Positions 1-7,223 are shown, counted from the stretch's first letter. The stretch: 22,289 nucleotides of DNA from Palsa-851 sp035534435 (GCA_035534435.1 DATLRX010000094.1:1-22289); one strand, 5' to 3'. Numbers and translations are program-made. The notes: a model not told the origin generated them from the sequence alone.

Positions 1-860
1 TCCTTGATGTCGATGTTGATCGTCTTCAACGTCGGCTTCGGTGAACCCCACCAGTTCGGCACCTGGCTGAACGTCATCGACTGCTTGGGGGTGTACGCGG
101 TGAGCTTGTACGCGCCGGTGCCGACGAGGTTGGCGGGCGTCTGCCACCAGTTGACCGGATCGACACCCGGTGCATCGATCACCTTCTCGTCGACGATCGC
201 GCCGACTGTGCCCTCGAGTGTCCATGCGGTGAGGCACCAGCCGCATCCGCTGCTCAGCTTGACCTGCACGGTCTCGGGGTTGATCGCGGTGAGGCCGCTC
301 ATCATGAACGCGGGGTTGCCCGCGGCAAGCTGCTTCTCGATATTCGCCTGGAACGTGGCCGGTGAGCCGGACGACGGCGGTGCGCCGGCAGCCTTCTGCG
401 CATCCTTGAAGCCCTGGATGGCGCTGAGGATCGACGCGTACGCGCCCTGCAGATCCGCGCCGCGGTTCCAGGAGTACAGCACGTCCTTCGAGGCGACCGG
501 GTCACCGTTGGAGAACTTGGCCGCGGGATTCAGGTGAATCGTGTAGGTGGTGCCGTCCGCGGAGATGCCGCCGTTGGCCTGCGTGGGCACGGCCAGGGCG
601 ATGTCCGGGACGATGTTCAGGTTGTCGTCGAACCGCCAGAGGTTGTCGAACACATTCTGCATGAGCTCGGTGTCGACCTCGGCGTCCATCTCGCCGGGAT
701 CCCACGTACCGGGGTCCTGGAAGACCGGGAAGTGCAGCACCTGCGACGACGCCAGGGATCCTGACGTCGAGGTGCTGCTGGTGCTACCGCACGCTGCGAC
801 GGCGAGCAGGCCGAAGACCCCAACTCCCGCAGCACTGATGCCCAGTTTGTTCGTCAGCAA
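1..860 (-). CDS. ABC transporter solute-binding lipoprotein, family 5 (partial, C-terminus missing)
   Basis: This is the extracytoplasmic solute-binding protein of an oligopeptide/dipeptide-type ABC importer (SBP_bac_5 family). It should be lipid-anchored outside the membrane and deliver peptides or similar ligands to a permease. About 286 residues are present and the reading frame is open to the window edge, so the C-terminal half is cut off. The start is TTG at 860, with GGAGG seven bases upstream. The N-terminus has a basic start, a hydrophobic segment and a lipobox V-A-A-C with the lipidated cysteine at residue 24, followed by a Ser/Thr-rich linker. The mature part has the family pattern: a DPGEMD segment near the start, a 'VFDNLW' region, 'YTIHL...KFSNGDPV' and a 'GTGAYKL' turn. 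Permease and ATPase genes would lie to the left, outside the window. The family is secure; the substrate cannot be told. Confidence 0.88.
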   Translation of the reverse strand, partial: MLTNKLGISAAGVGVFGLLAVAACGSTSSTSTSGSLASSQVLHFPVFQDPGTWDPGEMDAEVDTELMQNVFDNLWRFDDNLNIVPDIALAVPTQANGGISADGTTYTIHLNPAAKFSNGDPVASKDVLYSWNRGADLQGAYASILSAIQGFKDAQKAAGAPPSSGSPATFQANIEKQLAAGNPAFMMSGLTAINPETVQVKLSSGCGWCLTAWTLEGTVGAIVDEKVIDAPGVDPVNWWQTPANLVGTGAYKLTAYTPKQSMTFSQVPNWWGSPKPTLKTINIDIK

Positions 861-994
861 ATCGGTTCCTCCGTGGCCACTGAACGTGTCGCTGTATCTG
901 AGGACGACGACGCGTCGCACGCGCACGCACCGACATCTCGACGTCGAAAAGCGTATCCGCCCGCAGGACCCGAATCGGAGCCCTGGCAACGCAA

Positions 995-1012
995 TTCACC
1001 CCATCGGGTGAA
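995..1012. promoter_or_regulatory. Inverted repeat, possible operator
   Basis: TTCACCC-CATC-GGGTGAA is a perfect 7-bp inverted repeat with a 4-bp centre. A related, non-palindromic GATGGGTGA occurs about 25 bp further right. The repeat lies about 135 bp upstream of the lipoprotein start and could be a repressor or activator site for it, or a small hairpin. No regulator gene is adjacent in the window, so the role is a guess. Confidence 0.35.
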
Positions 1013-1124
1013 CCGTCGAAGGCGATTTCATACCGATGGGTGAGGGAATGTCTGCGCGTGAGTGTTCTGCGGCGCGTGAATGGTCGTGTGCGTTGCTGCG
1101 CCTTCGCTGACCACTCAGTCCACT

Positions 1125-1153
1125 TTGCCGATGTATCGTGCACTTGCGATAGA
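1125..1153 (+). promoter_or_regulatory. Sigma70-like promoter for the DUF302 gene
   Basis: A -35-like TTGCCG (1125-1130) lies 17 bp from a -10-like GATAGA (1148-1153). It is placed 44 bp upstream of the ATG at 1198, leaving a short leader that carries the GAGGAG ribosome site. The -10 match is moderate. Confidence 0.35.
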
Positions 1154-1197
1154 GCCAATTCATTCGATCCGCGCCAGGAGCATGAGGAGCACACGCC

Positions 1198-1587
1198 ATG
1201 ACACGACGCGATGACCTCCGCACACTGCAGAGCGAGACATCGTTCAACCACGTCGTCGAGCGTCTTCACGACATCGTTCGCGAGCGCGGCCTGACCTTGT
1301 TCGCTGACATCGACCACGCGCAGAACGCCCGTGACGCCGGGCTCATGATGCCGAACACCCGCGTGCTCATCTTCGGGAATGCCAAGGCAGGCACGCCGTT
1401 GATGCTCGCCGCTCCTGACATCGCGTTGGAGCTGCCACTGCGGGTGCTGGTGCGCGAGCGCAGCGAGACAGTCACTGAGCTCGTGTATGTCGATCCCGAC
1501 CGCCTCGCGCTGGAGTTCGGCGTCGCTGAGCTCGCCGGGCCCATCGCAGGACTGCGCGCAATCGTCGAGGCGGCGGCACGCAGCTGA
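1198..1587 (+). CDS. DUF302 domain protein
   Basis: A 129-residue soluble protein that is a single DUF302 domain, a small alpha/beta family of unknown biochemical role found widely in bacteria. The family signature is clear: 'FADIDHAQNARDAG' near residues 35-48, followed by 'VLIFGNAKAGTPLM', then 'LPLRVLVRE' and a 'YVDP' turn. The ATG at 1198 is preceded by GAGGAG at about 8 bases. There is no signal peptide or membrane segment, so the protein is probably cytoplasmic. It stands alone on the plus strand, 54 bp before a membrane-protein gene that has its own strong promoter, so the two are probably separate transcripts. No ligand can be named. Confidence 0.88.
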   Translation: MTRRDDLRTLQSETSFNHVVERLHDIVRERGLTLFADIDHAQNARDAGLMMPNTRVLIFGNAKAGTPLMLAAPDIALELPLRVLVRERSETVTELVYVDPDRLALEFGVAELAGPIAGLRAIVEAAARS

Positions 1588-1601
1588 ATCCATCCCTCCC
1601 A

Positions 1602-1631
1602 TTGACGTTATAACGTCACTATCAATATAGT
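1602..1631 (+). promoter_or_regulatory. Strong promoter giving a probable leaderless mRNA
   Basis: TTGACG (1602-1607) and TATAGT (1626-1631) are separated by 18 bp, close to the sigma70 consensus and the best promoter match in the window. The expected start of transcription is about 1638-1642, at or next to the ATG at 1642, and no Shine-Dalgarno site precedes that ATG. Leaderless translation, common in actinomycetes, is therefore likely. Confidence 0.65.
1603..1618. promoter_or_regulatory. 16-bp perfect palindrome, probable operator
   Basis: TGACGTTATAACGTCA is a perfect 16-bp palindrome covering most of the -35 box and half of the spacer of the promoter at 1602-1631. This is where a dimeric repressor would block RNA polymerase. 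A second perfect palindrome, GTCTGCGCAGAC, fills 1630-1641 between the -10 box and the start codon. The cognate regulator is not recognisable in the window. Confidence 0.6.
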
Positions 1632-1641
1632 CTGCGCAGAC

Positions 1642-2127
1642 ATGAAGTCCCTCATCCGCGGCGCGTTCGCCGGCACCGTCGCGACCGCGGTGATGAGCGG
1701 GCTCATGCTCGGCGCGCAGAGGCTCGGGGTCACGGGCACGCTGCCGCCGGAGAAGATCACCGCCAGGTTGTTGCGGAGGCGCGGGATCCACCCGAGCCGC
1801 GGGCAGCAGGACGCGGTCGCCACCGGGCTGCATTTCGCGTTCGGAGCCGCCGCCGGTGGCGCGTTTGGAGTCATCGCGCGCCGCGTCCCAGTCCCGTCGG
1901 TGCCGCTCGGCATGGCCTACGGGGCCGGGATCTGGGGTGTCAGCTACATGGGATGGCTCCCGTCGATGGGGTTGATGCCGCGCGCCGACCACGATCGGCG
2001 TGACCGGCAGGCGGTGATGCTCGCGGGGCACCTGGTGTTCGGCGCGACGCTGGGAATGCTCGCCGGACGCCGTCGCCGGAGCCACGACGCCGCTGAGACT
2101 GAGGATGGCGCCGCCGAGGAAGCCTGA
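1642..2127 (+). CDS. Small integral membrane protein (DUF1440/DUF6789-like)
   Basis: A 161-residue membrane protein of unknown function. Four hydrophobic, glycine- and alanine-rich helices are visible at about residues 7-29, 59-80, 88-111 and 123-145. The tail is basic then acidic (RRRRS...AEEA) and presumably cytoplasmic. The N-terminal 'GAFAGTVATAVMSG' pattern resembles DUF1440/DUF6789-type proteins, but the match is by eye only. The start is the ATG at 1642. No ribosome site precedes it, and the -10 box ends only 10 bases upstream, which fits a leaderless transcript. Two palindromes overlap the promoter, so expression is likely switched by a regulator. No transport or enzymatic motif was recognised. 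Confidence 0.75.
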   Translation: MKSLIRGAFAGTVATAVMSGLMLGAQRLGVTGTLPPEKITARLLRRRGIHPSRGQQDAVATGLHFAFGAAAGGAFGVIARRVPVPSVPLGMAYGAGIWGVSYMGWLPSMGLMPRADHDRRDRQAVMLAGHLVFGATLGMLAGRRRRSHDAAETEDGAAEEA

Positions 2128-2152
2128 CCATCGCGCGTGAGGCGCGGGTGGG

Positions 2153-2181
2153 TTGACCGTTCCGGGACCGGCTGCTACGGT
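2153..2181 (+). promoter_or_regulatory. Promoter of the CHAP-domain gene
   Basis: TTGACC (2153-2158) and TACGGT (2176-2181) with a 17-bp spacer form a good sigma70-type promoter. Transcription would start near 2188, giving a leader of about 40 nt containing GGAGG (2217-2221). Confidence 0.55.
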
Positions 2182-2228
2182 GCTCCGGCATCCTTCCACC
2201 TCAACTTCTCAGTCATGGAGGCAGCTGC

Positions 2229-3353
2229 TTGCTCGCTGCTCGCGCGCGTCTCGCTGCCGTGTCAGGGGTCATCGCCCTGGTGGCTGCCGGCTCCCCACTG
2301 TCCGAAGTCCGGGTCGACGCCGATCAGTTCACCCAGCAGATCCGCTCCCTCTCGGCCCAGGCGAGCGCCCTCTCACACGAGATCGCGTCCCTCGGCAACG
2401 CGAGCTCGGCCGCGCTCGGCAACGCGCTCGCCTCCGAGCAGGCGATCTTCACCACGCAGACCAAGCTCGCGCAAGCGCAGATCCAGCTGGACGAGGCCAA
2501 CCAGAACCTCGCGAACACCACAAAACAGCTCGCCACGGTGCATGCGCAGTTCGCCACGGATCAGTCCGACCTCGCGCAACTCCTCGTGCACGTCTACGAG
2601 CTGACCGACGACGGAACCGTGACCGAGATCCTCGTCAACAGCAAGAGCCTGCAGGACGCGATGGACACGCTCACGAGCGTCGACCAGGTGAGCAGCCGGG
2701 TGGACACCCTCGTCACCGACATTCGGGCACAGCGCGATCAGCTGACCCTGCTGCAGGCGCGGCAGGCGCACGACCAGGATGAGGCGAATCGCCTGGTCGA
2801 CAGCCTGCAGACGCTCGCGGCTCAGGAACAGACCGAGGAGGTGACGTACAAGCAGCAGGCCTCCACCTTCAAGGGCCGTGCGGCGACGCTGATGGTGCAA
2901 CTCCAGGGCGTGCAGTCCAAGCTCGCCCAGGTGCGGCGAGCACAGGCGGCAGCCGCGGCCGCGGCAGCCGCGGCGGCGGGACGCGGGGCTGCACGGGTGC
3001 TCGGCAACGCACTCCCGCCGTTCGCGTTCGGGCCCACCTCGGACTACTTCCCATGGGGGCAGTGCACCTGGTACGTCGCGTCGCTGCGCAACGTCACCTG
3101 GAACGGCAACGCCTGGGAGTGGGCTGCGACCGCACGGGCGGCAGGCCGTCCCGAGGGGATGAGGCCGCGTGCGGGGTCGATCGTGGTGTTCGGTGCGGGC
3201 AACGGATACAGCGGTTTCGGGCATGTCGCGTATGTCGTCTCGGTGCAGGGCTCGCACAGCTTCACCGTCGATGAGGGGAACTTCCTCGGGCTCGGCGTGG
3301 TGGATCAGCGCCACATCGACTCGCTGAACGACGTCGAGGCGTTCATCTACTAG
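2229..3353 (+). CDS. Secreted coiled-coil CHAP-domain peptidoglycan hydrolase
   Basis: A 374-residue exported cell-wall enzyme with a layout like PcsB/RipA-type hydrolases that act in cell separation. The order is: N-terminal hydrophobic signal segment (about 1-22); long coiled coil (about 30-240, rich in Gln, Leu and Ala); an Ala/Gly-rich hinge (about 240-262); and a C-terminal CHAP domain (about 270-374). CHAP catalytic residues are visible: Cys279 in 'WGQCTWYV' and His332 in 'FGHVAYV', then 'VDEGNF' supplying the third polar position. The domain should cut a peptide or amide bond of peptidoglycan, and the coiled coil probably holds it inactive until partner proteins engage. The TTG start at 2229 has GGAGG seven bases upstream. 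It has its own promoter and is followed by a hairpin shared with the convergent gene. Confidence 0.85.
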   Translation: MLAARARLAAVSGVIALVAAGSPLSEVRVDADQFTQQIRSLSAQASALSHEIASLGNASSAALGNALASEQAIFTTQTKLAQAQIQLDEANQNLANTTKQLATVHAQFATDQSDLAQLLVHVYELTDDGTVTEILVNSKSLQDAMDTLTSVDQVSSRVDTLVTDIRAQRDQLTLLQARQAHDQDEANRLVDSLQTLAAQEQTEEVTYKQQASTFKGRAATLMVQLQGVQSKLAQVRRAQAAAAAAAAAAAGRGAARVLGNALPPFAFGPTSDYFPWGQCTWYVASLRNVTWNGNAWEWAATARAAGRPEGMRPRAGSIVVFGAGNGYSGFGHVAYVVSVQGSHSFTVDEGNFLGLGVVDQRHIDSLNDVEAFIY

Positions 3354-3369
3354 GATCTCGGGACTCCGC

Positions 3370-3411
3370 GACGCGCTCAGCGAAAATTCAACCGCACTGC
3401 CCGAGCGCGTC
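3370..3411. terminator. Stem-loop between convergent genes, possible bidirectional terminator
   Basis: GACGCGCTC (3370-3378) pairs perfectly with GAGCGCGTC (3403-3411) around a 24-nt A-rich loop. It lies between the ends of the CHAP gene (+) and the DinB/DUF664 gene (-). There is no U-tract, so efficiency is uncertain. Confidence 0.35.
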
Positions 3412-3421
3412 TGACGCGCGT

Positions 3422-3898
3422 CTACTCGCCGACCACGCCGTCCAGCAGCTCCCGGGTCGAGTCCGCATGTCCCGCGTGGCGCGCGGTCTCGTTGATGAGG
3501 TGAAGCATCACCCATCGCAGATCGGTGCGGCCGCCCTCTCGGCACGGCTGGTCCAACGATGTGGACCAGACGTACTCGTCGGTTGCCACGGCGCGGTCGC
3601 GATATGCGCGCACCGCGCCGGCCACGGTCAACTCGGCGTCGGGGTAGAACTCCGATTGGTCGCGACTCGTCTGCTCGCCGCGCATCGCCCCGTCGATCCA
3701 TCGCCATTCGAGTTTCGTGAGGTGATTGACGATACCCAGCAACGAGATCAGCTGACCGTCCGGTGTCCAGCGCGCGTCGTCGTCGCTGAGACCGTCGATC
3801 TTTCGCAGCACGGCGCCCCGAAGAAACCCGAGCCAGCTCAGCAGCAACTCGCGCTCGTCGGGGTTGCCGGCAGGGAATGGCGGCGAGAGCTGTGTCAC
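3422..3898 (-). CDS. DinB/DUF664 family protein
   Basis: A 158-residue four-helix-bundle protein of the DinB-like DUF664 family. These are metal-binding proteins thought to act as thiol-dependent transferases or hydrolases; the substrate here is unknown. Helix 1 starts after 'ERELLLSWLGFLRGAV'. The pattern 'LLGIVNHLTKLEWRW' gives His59, and 'LHLINETARHAGHAD' gives the second His pair (about 133 and 141), the usual nickel/zinc ligands. Length is normal. The GTG start at 3898 overlaps the TGA of the upstream phosphatase gene by 4 bp (GTGA), so the two are translationally coupled in the mscS-phosphatase-dinB operon. Confidence 0.85.
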   Translation of the reverse strand: MTQLSPPFPAGNPDERELLLSWLGFLRGAVLRKIDGLSDDDARWTPDGQLISLLGIVNHLTKLEWRWIDGAMRGEQTSRDQSEFYPDAELTVAGAVRAYRDRAVATDEYVWSTSLDQPCREGGRTDLRWVMLHLINETARHAGHADSTRELLDGVVGE

Positions 3899-4503
3899 TG
3901 CTCGGGCAATCCGTTCCAGCTCAGCAATGCGGTCCAGTCGTGCTCATACCCGAGCATCGACGGCGACGCGGTCGCAAGCTGCAGATGCTGCGCAGCCGGT
4001 GCCTCGAGCTCCAGCCACAGCGCCGTGAGGATGCGCAACTGGTGCCCGTGGCCGAAGAGCAGCACGTCTCCCGCCACGGCACGAGCGCGGTCGATCACGC
4101 GGCGTGCGCGCGCTGCGACGTCGTCGATGGTCTCGCCACCGACCACTCCGTCACCGAACAGCGTCCAACCGGGCCGCTGCTCCTGGATCTGCTCACTGGT
4201 CTTGCCCTCGTACTGACCATAGTCCCACTCGATCAGGTCGGGATCAACCACGGCAAGCTCGCCATAGCCGGCGAGCACTGCCGTCTCGAGGGCTCGCTGC
4301 AAGGGACTGACGAACACTGCAGCGAACGTGATCCCCGCGAGCTTCGGCCCCACTGCGCGCGCCTGGGCCTGGCCTTCCGCGGTCAGCGGAATGTCGCTCC
4401 GTCCAGTGTGCCGCTTGATCCGGCTCCATGCAGTCTCACCGTGGCGCACGACAACGACCTGCTGCGATGGTTCGGACGCATCCCCAGTTGCGGGATCGCT
4501 CAT
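3895..4503 (-). CDS. Histidine phosphatase family protein (phosphoglycerate mutase-like)
   Basis: A 202-residue cytoplasmic phosphatase of the histidine phosphatase superfamily, branch 1. Catalysis passes through a phospho-histidine. The catalytic set is complete: R20-H21-G22 near the N-terminus, 'SPLQRALETA' with the second conserved Arg at residue 70, acid Glu92 in 'IEWDYGQYEG', and His152 in 'LLFGHGHQLR'. Members include phosphoglycerate mutases, alpha-ribazole phosphatase (CobC) and acid phosphatases; the true substrate cannot be read from sequence. A CobC role is conceivable given other B12-related homologs in the window, but that is speculation. The ATG at 4503 overlaps the TGA of the MscS gene (ATGA), and its own stop overlaps the DinB start. 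Confidence 0.88.
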   Translation of the reverse strand: MSDPATGDASEPSQQVVVVRHGETAWSRIKRHTGRSDIPLTAEGQAQARAVGPKLAGITFAAVFVSPLQRALETAVLAGYGELAVVDPDLIEWDYGQYEGKTSEQIQEQRPGWTLFGDGVVGGETIDDVAARARRVIDRARAVAGDVLLFGHGHQLRILTALWLELEAPAAQHLQLATASPSMLGYEHDWTALLSWNGLPEQ

Positions 4504-5351
4504 GACGTGGCCGGCGCCTGCTGCTTCGCAGGTGCCGGTTTGGCGCCGACGACATCCCAGAGCTGCTCGGCGACTGCGGCGCTGACTGCGTCGATGTCCT
4601 GCTCACGCTGATCCACCCAGAACCTGCACTGCAATTGCGGCGCGTCCCCGCCGAGGATCGGCTCAAAGGCAATGCCGGGTTTGGCATCGATACCCGGAAC
4701 GCCCTGGACCACATCGCGGGCACGACGCATCAGATCGGCGAGTTCCGCCTCGGCCGGAACGCGCACCGTGACGCTGAGCCGCCGCGTGTCGTAGTGGCTC
4801 GAGTTGATGACGATCCCGGTAAAAACAGTGAGATTCGGCAGGATGGCGAGCGCGCCCTCACCGGTTCGCAATGTCGTGGTGCGCAACGTGATGTTCTGCA
4901 CGGCGCCGGTCTGATCGAGGACGGTGATCGTGTCGCCGAGCCGGAACGGTTGCTCGAGCAGCAGCCAGATGCCCGCGAGCACGTTCCGCAGCAGGTCCTG
5001 GAACGCGAGTCCGATGGCGACGGTGCCAACACCGGCCGCCGCGATGATGAGCGGGACGTTCACACCACCGGCGACGAGCGCGCTGATCACCGCGACGACG
5101 TAGGTGGTGACCGTGATCAGGTTGCGCACAAGCGTCCGGACCTGCCGGTCGGCCTTGCTTCGACGCATCGTCCAGAGCACTGCCGCACGCACCAGCCGGC
5201 CCAGCAGGTAGATGACGATGAACAGCGTGATCGCGCTGATCGCCCCTTCGACGAAGGGACCGATCGGCCCGGTGGCGCCGCGCGGCTGGATGGCGGTGCA
5301 GACGAAGTTGAACCAGTTGGAGCCGTCGCAGGTGTTCGCGCTGGCGATCAT
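4500..5351 (-). CDS. Small-conductance mechanosensitive channel, MscS family
   Basis: A 283-residue MscS-type channel that opens under membrane tension to release solutes during osmotic downshock. Transmembrane segments are visible at about 34-62 and 76-96, followed by the pore helix near 100-122 ('GVGTVAIGLAFQDLLRNVLAG'), the Gly/Ala-rich TM3 typical of MscS. The beta domain follows ('PFRLGDTITV...GAVQNITLRTTTLRT', 'ILPN'), then an alpha/beta C-terminal domain. Length matches E. coli MscS. The ATG at 5351 has a GGGGGCGAGG stretch just upstream. The gene lies 54 bp after rplY and starts a run of three genes joined by 4-bp overlaps (mscS, phosphatase, dinB). Confidence 0.93.
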   Translation of the reverse strand: MIASANTCDGSNWFNFVCTAIQPRGATGPIGPFVEGAISAITLFIVIYLLGRLVRAAVLWTMRRSKADRQVRTLVRNLITVTTYVVAVISALVAGGVNVPLIIAAAGVGTVAIGLAFQDLLRNVLAGIWLLLEQPFRLGDTITVLDQTGAVQNITLRTTTLRTGEGALAILPNLTVFTGIVINSSHYDTRRLSVTVRVPAEAELADLMRRARDVVQGVPGIDAKPGIAFEPILGGDAPQLQCRFWVDQREQDIDAVSAAVAEQLWDVVGAKPAPAKQQAPATS

Positions 5352-5405
5352 CCTCGCCCCCCATCAGTGTCGAACGACACCGGCGTCGGAACCCGAATCG
5401 TGGCG

Positions 5406-6077
5406 CTAGGAGGGCGACCCGGAGTCGCCGTCGCCGCCGCCGCCTTCCGCCGCCTCGGCTTCCTCGCCCTCCGCAGCCTCGGCCTCGACCTCCTCGGCCT
5501 CGGCCGCGACGCGCACCTGGGCGACCTTGAGGACGAGCTCATCGGGATCGACCCCGGTGGCAAGGGTGACGCGCTCGGGAAGCGGGACCTCGCTGAGCCG
5601 GATGGCCTGGTCGATCTCGGTGAGACCGGAGATGTCGACGTTCAGGAGGGCGGGGATGTCGCCCGGCATGCACTCGACCCTCACCGAGGTGATGACCTGC
5701 TGGAGGACGCCGAGCTTGAACTCGGTGACGGCCGGCGATTCGCCGATCGGGATGAGCGGGACCTCGACGACGAGCTTCTCGCGAAGGTTCACAGCGAAGA
5801 GGTCGACGTGCATGAACTCCATCGTCCGGGGGTTGATCTGCAACTCGCGGATGAGCACTTTGCGTGCCCGCCCACCGTCGAGCGCGAGATCCACCAGGTG
5901 GCTGTGGCCGGCGCCGTGCCAGACCTTCTGGAGGCTGCGGGCCTCGATCGCGATGTTCTGAGGCTTGACGTTGTGGCCGTAGAGGATGGCGGGCACCTCA
6001 CCACGGCGCCGCACGGCGTGGACGTGGCGCCCGGTCTCGGACCGGACGGACGCGCTGAGTTCGAGCGGTGTTGCCAT
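5406..6077 (-). CDS. rplY: 50S ribosomal protein L25 (TL5/CTC type)
   Basis: A 223-residue long-form L25 protein that binds 5S rRNA in the large ribosomal subunit. The N-terminal 5S-binding domain (about 1-95) shows the family pattern 'ETGRHVHAVRRRGEVPAILYG' and 'LIRELQINPRTMEFMHVDLFAV'. The second TL5/CTC beta domain (about 96-185) follows, with 'VPLIPIGESPAV' and 'IPALLNVDISGL'. The tail after about 190 is low-complexity Glu/Ala then Gly/Asp/Ser, as is common in actinobacterial L25. The ATG at 6077 follows the stop of the upstream unknown gene by 7 bp, so the two are co-transcribed. The usual neighbour pth (peptidyl-tRNA hydrolase) is not next to it here. Confidence 0.96.
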   Translation of the reverse strand: MATPLELSASVRSETGRHVHAVRRRGEVPAILYGHNVKPQNIAIEARSLQKVWHGAGHSHLVDLALDGGRARKVLIRELQINPRTMEFMHVDLFAVNLREKLVVEVPLIPIGESPAVTEFKLGVLQQVITSVRVECMPGDIPALLNVDISGLTEIDQAIRLSEVPLPERVTLATGVDPDELVLKVAQVRVAAEAEEVEAEAAEGEEAEAAEGGGGDGDSGSPS

Positions 6078-6084
6078 TACCCGG

Positions 6085-6672
6085 CTACTCTACCGGCTCG
6101 GCGGCTCGCGCCGAGTTCACCGAGGCCGCGATGGCCAGCAACGCCGCTTCGACGGCAGCGTCGCCACGCGCGGGCACCGCCGCCGGATCGGGCGCTCCAC
6201 CGGCCTCCGGCCAGGTGGCGCACGCCGCCGCAATGAGGCGGCGGGCCGCAGTCGACGCGCCGTCCGGAAGGACGAAATACGGCCACGCGACATCCGAGAC
6301 CTCCTCGCCGTCTCCCGGGGAAGCGAGGATGGCCGCCGCGCGCTCGAGCGCCGTCCTGCGCACGTCGGTCGCCCCGGCCCGGAGCTCCGCGGACACCAGT
6401 TCCTGGAGGTGCGCCGACGTTCCGGCGAGGTCGATCTCGTGACGCCGCGGCGGCCCGGTGTCCTCGGCGCCATGGAGCATGTAGATCCCGCCATTCCAGA
6501 CGATGGTCCATGTCTCGTCACCGTCGCGCCGGGTCACCCGGCAGACCTCGGCGCCGTCGCTGACGTCGAGCCATGCCTGGCGCGCGCCGCGATCCTGCAG
6601 GAACGCCAGCCAGAGGTCGAGGCCGTCCCCGACGGGTTCGAAGGCGCGGCCGTCGACCCAGATGTACGACAT
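6085..6672 (-). CDS. Hypothetical protein
   Basis: A 195-residue protein not recognised. It begins 'MSYIWVDGRAFEPVGDG' and has an alternating beta-rich first half ('QAWLDVSDGAEVCRVTRRDGDETWTIVWNGG') and a helical, alanine-rich second half with many Arg and Glu. No membrane segment, signal peptide or catalytic motif was seen. The ATG at 6672 is chosen because the preceding stretch is Ala/Ser-rich and lacks a conserved look. A TTG at 6783 in the same frame would give 232 residues and close the gap to the upstream gene. Neither start has a convincing ribosome site. The gene sits 7 bp before rplY and after the B12-binding subunit gene. Confidence 0.65.
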   Translation of the reverse strand: MSYIWVDGRAFEPVGDGLDLWLAFLQDRGARQAWLDVSDGAEVCRVTRRDGDETWTIVWNGGIYMLHGAEDTGPPRRHEIDLAGTSAHLQELVSAELRAGATDVRRTALERAAAILASPGDGEEVSDVAWPYFVLPDGASTAARRLIAAACATWPEAGGAPDPAAVPARGDAAVEAALLAIAASVNSARAAEPVE

Positions 6673-6791
6673 CCTGCGAAAGGCCGCAAACGCCGGATGC
6701 GGTGGCGCGACGAACGCGCTGCTGTCGTCGGGATCGGCGAGTGAGCGAGATGCCCGTGCGCTGGCGGCGGCCAGGCAGAGCAACCCGGGAG

Positions 6792-7223
6792 TCAGGCTAC
6801 CGCCCCCGTACCGAAGCGTTCCTTGACGTATGAGACGGCTTCGTCGAGCGAGGTCCCCGGCGTGAAGACCTTGTCCACCCCGAGCTGCTCGAGGGCCGTG
6901 ACATCGGAGTCGGGGATGATCCCGCCACCGAAGACGACGATGTCGGACGCGTCGCGCTCCTTGAGGAGCCGGATGATCTCCGGGAAGAGCGTCATGTGCG
7001 CCCCGCTCAGCAGGCTGATGCCGATCCCGTCGACATCCTCCTGGATCGCCGCCTCGACCACCATCGCGGGGGTCTGGTGGAGCCCGGTGTAGATCACCTC
7101 GACACCCGCGTCGCGAAGGGCGCGTGAGATGACCTTGACGCCCCGGTCGTGTCCGTCGAGGCCCACCTTCGCGGTGAGGATCCGGATCTTGCGGCCGGTC
7201 GCCGGCGCAGCGGTGGCTTCCAT
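6792..7223 (-). CDS. Stand-alone cobalamin-binding mutase subunit (methylmalonyl-CoA mutase C-terminal domain)
   Basis: A 143-residue B12-binding domain protein of the methylmalonyl-CoA mutase small-domain family. It should pair with a separate catalytic (TIM-barrel) subunit in an adenosylcobalamin-dependent mutase that rearranges acyl-CoA esters such as methylmalonyl-CoA or an isobutyryl-type CoA. The cobalt-ligand motif D-x-H-x-x-G is intact ('GLDGHDRG', His25 from the ATG). It is followed by the 'GISLLSGAH' loop and the 'VFGGGIIP' turn, both typical of the family. The catalytic subunit is not in the window. The start is set at the ATG at 7223; a TTG two codons upstream (7229) is possible. 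No clear ribosome site is visible. Confidence 0.93.
   Translation of the reverse strand: MEATAAPATGRKIRILTAKVGLDGHDRGVKVISRALRDAGVEVIYTGLHQTPAMVVEAAIQEDVDGIGISLLSGAHMTLFPEIIRLLKERDASDIVVFGGGIIPDSDVTALEQLGVDKVFTPGTSLDEAVSYVKERFGTGAVA

Larger units (their letters stand above)
861..1197. other. Divergent intergenic region (337 bp)
   Basis: No credible gene is seen here. The region separates the solute-binding lipoprotein (-) from the DUF302 gene (+), so it should hold both promoters. It contains a perfect 7-bp inverted repeat at 995-1012, two copies of GCGCGTGA 18 bp apart (1054-1061 and 1072-1079), and a sigma70-like promoter for the plus-strand gene at 1125-1153. No clear -35/-10 pair was found for the lipoprotein gene. 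Confidence 0.6.

Noticed and set aside
784..2199. A 471-codon minus-strand open frame
   Set aside because: It is antisense to the DUF302 and membrane-protein genes and crosses their promoters. The translation resembles no protein.
2941..2985. Short repeat tract as a possible tandem-repeat or CRISPR-like array
   Set aside because: It is a GC-rich alanine-codon run that forms the Ala/Gly hinge of the CHAP protein. No spacers or regular repeats are present.
4635..6236. A 533-codon plus-strand open frame
   Set aside because: It is antisense to MscS and L25, both certain, and has shadow-like Asp/Arg/His-rich composition.
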